A stretch of 12,612 nucleotides of DNA. Source: JBAXLO01 sp037134755. GTDB taxonomy: Bacteria; Bacteroidota; Bacteroidia; Bacteroidales; JACABE01. Location: the NCBI GenBank assembly GCA_037134755.1, contig JBAXLO010000137.1, positions 1-12,612 of the forward strand. Direction: 5' to 3'. The notes below the pieces were generated by a model that made no database searches, had not been told where the DNA came from, and saw only the letters and a list, made by a program, of their open reading frames with translations. Below, one piece after another: positions 6,863 to 12,612 of the stretch. Made by a program: the position numbers and the translations under genes. How positions within the stretch are numbered: the stretch's first letter is position 1; every line of letters starts with the position of its first letter.

Positions 6863-8716
6863 CTATTTTAATTCTCGTTCAGTTTTAGTAATAATATTAA
6901 TTGATTCTTTATATATTTTATCCATTTTTGTAGCATTGTCACCTGGAGCAAATCTTGCAAACTCACAATTATGTAAAGTCTCAATAAACTCTTTACTGAT
7001 CTCATCACTAACAGATTTGGATTGCAAAGCCTGACTAACCGAATCCATAGAAAGCTCAGCCAAAGGAATACTAAATTTATCGCTTATATATCCCCATAAA
7101 GCTTGCGAAATTTCAATAAAGAATTTATCACTTTCGTTAGATTTCAAAAATTGTGAAGCTTTCTTCAAACGTTTACTTGCAACCTTAGTAGCTTTTTTAT
7201 TCTTTAAAAGTGCCAGATTACTTCTAAGCTTAATATGTTTTCTTCTAATTATTAAATAGGTGATAAATAGTAAAAACGGTATTAATAATAAGATATAATA
7301 AAGTGTAGATTGGAAGAAATAAAAGCCTTTCTTAAATAGTTTTACCGGCTTAATTTTAATGTATTGAATGTCGCTTCCAATATATTTAATGTCTTGTTGA
7401 TTTGATGAAGTTACAGAGACTGTATTTTGTTTACCATCACCTTTGTTTACTTTTAAATTATATTCAGGGGAAGTAAGTGTTACATATTTCCCTTTGTTTA
7501 AATCGAAATAACTAAAAGTAATAGGTTTAATAGTAAAGTTACCTTGATTTCGTGGAATTATAAGATATTCAAATGTCTTAGTACCCGAAATACCATTATC
7601 TGATTTAGATATATTATCCAAAACTTTAGGATCATAGGTTTCGAAATCAGGAGGAAAATCAATTTTTAATTTATCAATCAACTTAATATTTCCTCTTCCT
7701 GATATAGTAAACTTTAAATTAATAGCATCGTTTGCTTTAATTTCAGTTCTGTCAATATCCGATCTGAATGTAAAATTACCAACAGCACCACTAAATCCTT
7801 CAGGTTTTCCTGCAGTTGGCAATGGTTTTACATTTATGGTTACAGCATTTGAATTAATAGTTTTCTTAACATTTTGAGCAGAATTAAAGAAAGCATCTTC
7901 AAAAATATCAAATGGAGAATTGGATCTTTTCCTTTGAACTTGAATCTGAGCAATCAAATCAACAGCTAATGGATCAATAGTTAATTTACCACTTTGTTGT
8001 GGAAAGAGTGCAACTTTTCTTAACTCTGCTACTGTAAATTGTTTGCCACCAATAACCTCTCTATGTATTTTAAGTTGTTCATTGTCTTTTAAAAGATCTT
8101 CTTGCCAGAAACCTTTATTGTTTGATAACTTATTAATATTAGGTTGAGAAATAGGAACACAAGTATATAACTTATAGGAAACAATTACCTGTTCACCTTG
8201 ATAAGGATTAGGATTGCTAACAGTTGCTTTAATATACAAATCATTTGCACTAATAGTTCCTGTATTATTCTGATTATTATTTTGATTACTATTCCTTTGA
8301 TTGTTTTGCTGCCCCTGTTGTGCATTTCCTCCCGCAGACTTAACAACTTTAATTGTTAAAGAATTTGAAGATATAGTTTTGCCACCTACAGTAATACTTG
8401 CAGGCGAAATAGTAAAAGATCCTTCGTTTCCGGCAGAAAGATAATAAACATAAGAATAAGTGACCGATTGTGTCATCTTACCATTTATAACTTGAATATT
8501 ACTACTGCTTTGTTGATTAGGTCCTGATAAAACACTAAACCCTTTAAAGTTTGGGCCTTTAAACCCGGTTCCATTAGTATTTAATGAGTATGTAATAGTA
8601 AATTGCTGTCCCGTCCCAACAGTTGAAGGACCGGATGCAATTAACTTAACATCTTGTGCAGAGCTTATGTTATAAAATCCTGATATTAATAAAATGAGTA
8701 ATATTAATCTTTTCAT
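6863..8716 (-). CDS. batD: BatD: periplasmic beta-domain protein with one TM helix
   Basis: Large subunit of the Bat system, proposed in the family to act on the periplasmic side of the inner membrane with the VWA proteins. At 617 residues it has the normal BatD size. Residues 1-20 are a signal peptide ending ISSAQD. The periplasmic part (about 21-465) looks like successive beta-sandwich domains rich in Thr/Ser/Gly strands. A Gln/Asn-rich linker (about 131-152) separates the first domain from the next, which has SNPNPYQGEQVIVSY, a motif typical of BatD. Later come PEGFSGAVGNFTF and a long middle domain. The single TM helix is at about 471-491, followed by basic RRKH and a helical cytosolic tail (to 617). 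The gene is separated from batC by 49 bases, the longest gap in the operon, and from batE by 9. Confidence 0.92.
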   Translation of the reverse strand: MKRLILLILLISGFYNISSAQDVKLIASGPSTVGTGQQFTITYSLNTNGTGFKGPNFKGFSVLSGPNQQSSSNIQVINGKMTQSVTYSYVYYLSAGNEGSFTISPASITVGGKTISSNSLTIKVVKSAGGNAQQGQQNNQRNSNQNNNQNNTGTISANDLYIKATVSNPNPYQGEQVIVSYKLYTCVPISQPNINKLSNNKGFWQEDLLKDNEQLKIHREVIGGKQFTVAELRKVALFPQQSGKLTIDPLAVDLIAQIQVQRKRSNSPFDIFEDAFFNSAQNVKKTINSNAVTINVKPLPTAGKPEGFSGAVGNFTFRSDIDRTEIKANDAINLKFTISGRGNIKLIDKLKIDFPPDFETYDPKVLDNISKSDNGISGTKTFEYLIIPRNQGNFTIKPITFSYFDLNKGKYVTLTSPEYNLKVNKGDGKQNTVSVTSSNQQDIKYIGSDIQYIKIKPVKLFKKGFYFFQSTLYYILLLIPFLLFITYLIIRRKHIKLRSNLALLKNKKATKVASKRLKKASQFLKSNESDKFFIEISQALWGYISDKFSIPLAELSMDSVSQALQSKSVSDEISKEFIETLHNCEFARFAPGDNATKMDKIYKESINIITKTERELK

Positions 8717-8734
8717 TCTTATTATTATTTCCCT

Positions 8735-8751
8735 AATTTAACGTTTAAATT
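8735..8751. repeat. Perfect AT inverted repeat in the batC-batD spacer
   Basis: AATTTAA at 8735-8741 and TTAAATT at 8745-8751 form a perfect 7-bp inverted repeat around the three bases CGT. It sits in the only sizeable spacer (8717-8765) of the bat operon. The stem has no G-C pairs, so the RNA hairpin would be weak. It could be a processing or regulatory site, or chance in AT-rich sequence. Confidence 0.4.
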
Positions 8752-8765
8752 CATATTATATTTTA

Positions 8766-9488
8766 TTACCAATCCTTTTCAATTTTAACTTTAACACCAA
8801 CGGCTTTTTCTTTTTTAACCTTATCAAGAGTTTTCTTTTCATCATTTTTCAATGCTTCAAGCATACGATCAGCTTCTTCTTTTTTCATCTTTTGTTTCTG
8901 CTGATCTTGTTTCTTATCTTTATCTTGATCCTGATTTTGCTTTTGATCTTGTTTGTCTTTATCTTTATTGTCTTTATTATCTTTGTTTTGCTTATCCTTA
9001 TCTTTTTTATCTTTATTGTCTTTGTTATCCTTATTGTTTTTATTTTGCTTGTTTTGTTGTTGTTGTTTCAACATTTTCATAGCATAAGCTAAATTATAAC
9101 GGGTGTCTTCATCTTTAGGATTATTTCGTAAAGCTTGTTTATAAGTATCAACACACTTCTCATATTCTTTCTTTTGCAGATAAGTATTTCCTAGATTATG
9201 TAATATCTTTGATTTTGTATTTTTATTAGTTTCCTTATCACTAAGTGAAGAATATATCTTGTTTGCCTCATCATAATTCTTTTGTTTATATAAAGAATTA
9301 GCAAGATTATACTGACCTGTAACATAATTAGTGTCTGTAGTCAAAGATTTTCTATACTGCACTTCTGCATCATTATATTTTTTTTGTTCATATAATTTGT
9401 TTCCTTCACGAATAAACTTTTTAGGGTTCTGTGAATAAACAGAGATAGAAAATATAATTAAAATGAATAATATACCTGACCTTATCAT
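8766..9488 (-). CDS. batC: BatC: secreted TPR protein with charged low-complexity linker
   Basis: TPR subunit of the Bat system, probably periplasmic and a protein-protein adaptor. The 240-residue product has a signal peptide (about 1-19, core ILFILIIFSISVYS followed by Q) and three tetratricopeptide repeats (about 22-54, 55-86 and 93-126), each with the N-L/Y...A...Y pattern (GNKLYEQKKYNDAEVQY, LANSLYKQKNYDEA, LGNTYLQKKEYEKC). A K/D/N/Q low-complexity segment fills about 141-200. The C-terminal segment EEADRMLEALKNDEKKT is a recognisable ending of BatC proteins. It starts 6 bases after the batB stop. Whether the periplasmic location depends on cleavage after the Ser-Gln region was not tested. 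Confidence 0.9.
   Translation of the reverse strand: MIRSGILFILIIFSISVYSQNPKKFIREGNKLYEQKKYNDAEVQYRKSLTTDTNYVTGQYNLANSLYKQKNYDEANKIYSSLSDKETNKNTKSKILHNLGNTYLQKKEYEKCVDTYKQALRNNPKDEDTRYNLAYAMKMLKQQQQNKQNKNNKDNKDNKDKKDKDKQNKDNKDNKDKDKQDQKQNQDQDKDKKQDQQKQKMKKEEADRMLEALKNDEKKTLDKVKKEKAVGVKVKIEKDW
8889..9068 (-). repeat. Low-complexity coding repeat in batC (Lys/Asp/Asn/Gln)
   Basis: This stretch encodes about 60 residues made almost only of Lys, Asp, Asn and Gln, such as KDNKDNKDKKDKDK. At the DNA level it is built of short near-repeats of AAAGAT, AAAGAC and AATAAA, each a whole number of codons. Such tracts may change in length between strains without breaking the frame. Confidence 0.8.
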
Positions 9489-9494
9489 TATTAT

Positions 9495-10547
9495 TTATTT
9501 TTTTGTGCCAAACAAATTAATTTTACTAAAGTATTTACTTTTTCTATTTAATATTAATAAATCTAATATTAATAAAAACAGAGCAATGCCAACAAAATAT
9601 TGAAACCTATCTTCATAATCTGAGAAGATTTTACTATCAAATTCTTTTTTATCCAATTTACTTATTTCATCAAAGATTGATTGTAAACCGGCATTCGAAT
9701 TATTAGCTCTAATATAAGTTCCTTTGCCTTTAGCTGCAATTTTCTGCAACATAGTTTCATCTAATTTCGAAATAATAGTATTATTTTCTCTATCCTTTTT
9801 ATATCCAACTTTAATACTACCATTAAGGATTGGAATTGGTGCACCATCAGGCAAACCCATTCCAATTGTATTTACTTTTATTCCTTTATCAGTAGCTTTT
9901 TGAGCTTCTTCTATAGCATCATCTTCATGATTTTCACCATCAGTAATAATAATAATAGCTTTATTATTAATAGCTTTTCTTTTGTCCTTTTCGCTATCAA
10001 ATGATTCAGTTGCTAATTCAATTGCATTACCAATAGCTGTTCCTTGTTCAGCAATAATATCAGTATTAATTGTTTCAAGGAACATTTTAGCGGCTGTATA
10101 ATCCGAAGTAATTGGTAATTGAACATAAGCTTTGCCGGCAAATACAACTATACCAACCCTGTCATTATCTAATTTATCTATTAGTTTAGATATTGCTTGT
10201 TTAGCTCTTTGTAAACGACTAGGTTGAATATCTTCACACAACATACTATTAGATACATCAAGAAGAATCATTAAATCAACGCCTTTCTTTTCTCCTTTTA
10301 CAATAGTAGAACCAATCTGAGGACGTGCAAGAGCTAATATAATTAGTATAAATCCTAACATTACTAAAGTAAATTTCCAACCCGGACGTCCTTTTGAGAA
10401 GCTATTTGTAAGTCTGTTGAGAATAGTTATATCTGCGAAAGCTTTAATAGCATTCTTTTTACGTTTTAACATTAAAACATAAAATAAGATTAGAACCGGA
10501 ACTAAAACTAATCCATATAAATAATATATCTGAGCAAATTTTATCAT
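9495..10547 (-). CDS. batB: BatB: VWA-domain membrane protein
   Basis: Von Willebrand factor A protein of the Bat system, anchored in the inner membrane and expected to bind partners through a metal ion. The 350-residue product has two N-terminal TM helices (about 8-27 and 58-76), the VWA domain (about 90-290) and one C-terminal TM helix (about 316-333). The metal-ion-dependent adhesion site is intact: DVSNS at Asp97-Ser99-Ser101, a threonine at 170 in EQGTAIG, and Asp203 in IITDGENHED. The ARPQIGS just after the second helix is characteristic of both BatA and BatB. It is separated from batA by 12 bases and from batC by 6. The ITDGENHED form and its position before the TPR gene identify it as BatB rather than BatA. 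Confidence 0.93.
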   Translation of the reverse strand: MIKFAQIYYLYGLVLVPVLILFYVLMLKRKKNAIKAFADITILNRLTNSFSKGRPGWKFTLVMLGFILIILALARPQIGSTIVKGEKKGVDLMILLDVSNSMLCEDIQPSRLQRAKQAISKLIDKLDNDRVGIVVFAGKAYVQLPITSDYTAAKMFLETINTDIIAEQGTAIGNAIELATESFDSEKDKRKAINNKAIIIITDGENHEDDAIEEAQKATDKGIKVNTIGMGLPDGAPIPILNGSIKVGYKKDRENNTIISKLDETMLQKIAAKGKGTYIRANNSNAGLQSIFDEISKLDKKEFDSKIFSDYEDRFQYFVGIALFLLILDLLILNRKSKYFSKINLFGTKK

Positions 10548-10559
10548 AGTTCTTTGATA

Positions 10560-11567
10560 TTATGGAATTGTCTTATAAATAGTATTTCTAAAAAGTATCT
10601 CAATTAATAATAAGAAAGCAGCTAATAATACAAGTGGAAAGAACTCTTCATACTTTTTATGAAATTCAGTTACATCTATTTTAGACTTTTCTAACTTGTC
10701 AATATCTTTAAAAATTCCTTCTAATTTAGTTTTATTAGTTGCTCTGTAGTAGTTACCATCTGTAGTTTTAGAAATCTGTTTCAACAAAGCTTCATCAATC
10801 TTAACTTCTACATTCTGATATTGTATTCCAAAAGGTGTTTTAATAGGATAAGGTGCAACACCATTTGTTCCAATACCGATAGTATAAGCTCTTATCCCAA
10901 ATAATTTTGCCATATCTGCTGCTGAAAGAGGATCTACTGAACCCATATTATTTACACCATCTGTTAATAGAATAATTACTCTGCTTTTTGCTTTACTATC
11001 TTTTAAACGGCTTACTGCTGTTGCAAGTCCATCACCTAAAGCAGTTCCATCATTAATCATACCGCTTTTAATAGCTGTAAATAAGTTCTTCAAAACTGCA
11101 TGATCAGTGGTTAAAGGACATTGAGTAAAAGCTTCTCCACTAAAGATAACTAAACCCATTCTATCGTTAGGTCTACCGTCAATAAAACGCATTGCTACAT
11201 CTCTTGCTGCTTCAATTCTATTTGGATGAAAATCCTCAGAAAGCATACTACTCGAAATATCGTAAGCTAAAACAATATCAATTCCTTCTATTGAAACATT
11301 ATGTTTGCTTGAGCTTGATTGAGGTCGTGCTAAAGCAATTATTAATAATATCAAAACCAACATTCTTAAAACAAATAATGAATGATACATTTTTTGTTTT
11401 AAAGAAGTTTTTAAGTTTTGAAAGGGTCCAAAGGTTGAGAAACTTAAATCTGCTTCTGATTTCTTTCTTTTGTAGATATACCATATTATTAACGCAGGTA
11501 TTAATACTAGAAGATAGAAATATGCAGGATTTGCAAACTTAATCTGATCAAAATATTCTTTTATCAT
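10560..11567 (-). CDS. batA: BatA: VWA-domain membrane protein
   Basis: First of two tandem VWA proteins of the Bat system. The 335-residue product has TM helices at about 14-33 and 62-80, followed by ALARPQ, the VWA domain (about 93-290) and a C-terminal TM helix (about 309-326). The MIDAS motif is complete: DISSSM at Asp103-Ser105-Ser107, Thr175 in NDGTALGDG, and Asp203 in LLTDGVNNMG. The DGTALGDGLATAV and TDGVNN signatures are typical of BatA. It begins 4 bases after the stop of the preceding gene (11572-12537), suggesting translational coupling, and ends 12 bases before batB. In related operons MoxR AAA+ ATPases are thought to act on such VWA proteins. Confidence 0.94.
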   Translation of the reverse strand: MIKEYFDQIKFANPAYFYLLVLIPALIIWYIYKRKKSEADLSFSTFGPFQNLKTSLKQKMYHSLFVLRMLVLILLIIALARPQSSSSKHNVSIEGIDIVLAYDISSSMLSEDFHPNRIEAARDVAMRFIDGRPNDRMGLVIFSGEAFTQCPLTTDHAVLKNLFTAIKSGMINDGTALGDGLATAVSRLKDSKAKSRVIILLTDGVNNMGSVDPLSAADMAKLFGIRAYTIGIGTNGVAPYPIKTPFGIQYQNVEVKIDEALLKQISKTTDGNYYRATNKTKLEGIFKDIDKLEKSKIDVTEFHKKYEEFFPLVLLAAFLLLIEILFRNTIYKTIP

Positions 11568-11571
11568 AAAC

Positions 11572-12537
11572 TTATCCGTTTAGGTTTGTAATATTTGAAT
11601 TTTTATCATTATAAGTTTCAATTACCAATCTAATAGCATTAGATAAACTAAGTTCATGTTCAGCAGGTAATGGTTCGCTTTTAGCAAACTTTACAAGGTC
11701 GGCTGTTGTTAATATCTCTCTTAATAAATTAAGATGCTCTTTATTTTGATTCTTTTCAATAAATGCTTCAAGTATTTCATCACTTACCATTTCCATTGCA
11801 TCTATTCCATAGAACTGTTCAAAATAAACTCTTAATATTTCAGTAAGTTCTGAATGATATTCTTTAGACATTTCATTTTGCCAAAGCTTTTTATTTCTTA
11901 AAGTTTCAAAAGCTGTTAATGCTAACTTATCTGGTGGTAATTTAGGTTTAGGTGGCAAACTCTTGTTTAAAAGCTTTTTCTTTCGGTAATTTAATACAAC
12001 AATAATAGCAATTAACAACAATAATATCCCAAGACCTATTAAAATATATGGTAAAAATTCACTTAATGTATAAGGAGCATCCAGTGTTGATTTAATATCC
12101 TTAGTAGCTAAAGTAGTATCAATTGCAACTGTATTTACATTTAAAATTATAGGTAATGATTGTACATTATAAGTAGTTGTATCCTGTTGATTGTTTTTAT
12201 ATTGAAATATAATTGCAGGAATAGTAAACTGACCTGAATCAAATGTTGTTAAAGTTAATGTTTGATTAAGTGTTTTCTGCTTTTTATCTTTACTATAAGT
12301 AGTATCTACTTTTGATTTACTTACAATCTCTAGTTTGCTTTGGATAGAATCAAAAAAATCAGGGAAGATTATAATCTTATCACTGCTACCGGTTGCCGAT
12401 AGTTTTAAATTAACCTGATCACCGATAAGGATAAAATTTGTATCTAACTTTGCTGTAACTTTTACATCCTGAGCAAAAGTAGTTGTTGCAAATAGAATTT
12501 GTATTAATAGTATTAAGCCTAAAAATAATCTTTTCAT
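11572..12537 (-). CDS. Bat-operon signal-peptide/one-TM protein with helical cytosolic tail
   Basis: This is the protein usually found between the DUF58 gene and batA in Bacteroidota; its function is unknown. The 321-residue product has a signal peptide (1-22, ending FAQ), a periplasmic beta-rich domain (about 24-150) similar in style to the first domain of BatD (VKVTAKLDTNFILIGDQV), one TM helix (about 163-184), basic YRKKK, a proline-rich hinge (LPPKPKLPPDKLA, 194-206), and a cytosolic helical domain (about 205-310). That domain has W...EYHSELTEILRVYFEQFYGIDAMEMVSDEI (here as motifs SELTEILRVYFEQFYG and AMEMVSDEI) and LVKFAKSEPLPAEHE, resembling DUF4381-like tails. It starts 9 bases after the DUF58 stop. 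The layout (periplasmic domain, one TM, helical tail) parallels BatD, so the two may be distant paralogues. Confidence 0.85.
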   Translation of the reverse strand: MKRLFLGLILLIQILFATTTFAQDVKVTAKLDTNFILIGDQVNLKLSATGSSDKIIIFPDFFDSIQSKLEIVSKSKVDTTYSKDKKQKTLNQTLTLTTFDSGQFTIPAIIFQYKNNQQDTTTYNVQSLPIILNVNTVAIDTTLATKDIKSTLDAPYTLSEFLPYILIGLGILLLLIAIIVVLNYRKKKLLNKSLPPKPKLPPDKLALTAFETLRNKKLWQNEMSKEYHSELTEILRVYFEQFYGIDAMEMVSDEILEAFIEKNQNKEHLNLLREILTTADLVKFAKSEPLPAEHELSLSNAIRLVIETYNDKNSNITNLNG

Positions 12538-12546
12538 AAATTTTAA

Positions 12547-12612
12547 TTAAAATCGTCTTTCTCTTTTTCTGAATAATGCTGTTAACGGTTTTACAAAATC
12601 CTGTTCTGTATT
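12547..12612 (-). CDS. DUF58 protein, C-terminal 21 codons only
   Basis: Running off the right edge, this frame reads NTEQDFVKPLTALFRKRERR plus Phe and ends at TAA (12547-12549). The FVKPL-x-x-LF-x-K-R ending is what I expect of DUF58 proteins that sit between moxR and the bat genes, and the position fits. Only the tail is present, so the assignment rests on context and this short match. The rest of the gene, the moxR gene and the operon promoter would be to the right of the window. Confidence 0.6.
   Translation of the reverse strand, partial: NTEQDFVKPLTALFRKRERRF

Noticed and set aside
6837..7034. + strand ORF of 65 codons across the batE-batD junction
   Set aside because: It is antisense to the start of batE and the end of batD, which are well-supported family members, and it has no recognisable features.
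8852..9092. Two overlapping + strand ORFs rich in Leu, Phe, Tyr and Ile
   Set aside because: They are the antisense of the Lys/Asp/Asn/Gln tract of batC; the odd hydrophobic composition is just the complement of AAA/GAT/AAT codons.
11192..11542. + strand ORF of 116 codons
   Set aside because: Antisense to the N-terminal third of batA, which has intact TM helices and MIDAS residues.

Overview
The window is very AT-rich and looks like a chromosomal segment from a Bacteroidota bacterium, probably of the Bacteroidales/Marinilabiliales kind. Three things point there: a complete batABCDE aerotolerance-type cluster with its usual upstream partners, TAnnTTTG-type -7 promoter elements, and A/T-rich translation starts without an obvious Shine-Dalgarno sequence. 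No rRNA, tRNA, insertion sequence, phage gene or CRISPR array was seen. Most of the window is core genome.

Left third (1-5017, + strand): a leader with a Bacteroidota-type promoter element and a SAM-I (S-box) riboswitch precedes metH (full-length cobalamin-dependent methionine synthase) and metF (5,10-methylenetetrahydrofolate reductase), 9 bases apart. MetF makes the 5-methyl-THF that MetH uses to methylate homocysteine. The riboswitch would close the loop by sensing S-adenosylmethionine, made from the methionine product.

Middle (5018-6097): a 498-base gap holds a weak hairpin after metF, a striking array of 21-bp tandem repeats (six good units plus a diverged seventh) with an internal dyad, and a clear promoter for a small three-helix membrane protein resembling DUF5362. 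A strong bidirectional terminator separates this gene from the convergent operon.

Right half (6098-12612, - strand): read from the right edge, the order is the last 21 codons of a DUF58 protein, a signal-peptide/one-TM protein with a cytosolic helical tail, batA and batB (tandem VWA proteins with intact MIDAS motifs), batC (TPR plus a K/D/N/Q-rich linker), batD (large periplasmic beta-domain protein) and batE (TPR, two TM helices, SH3b). Spacings are 4-12 bases except for 49 bases between batC and batD. The usual MoxR ATPase gene would lie just beyond the right edge. The products are expected to form an inner-membrane/periplasmic complex driven by MoxR.

Most of the window is well explained by known families. 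The least explained element is the 21-bp dyad array at 5161-5307; the SAM-I leader with a small ORF between aptamer and metH comes second.
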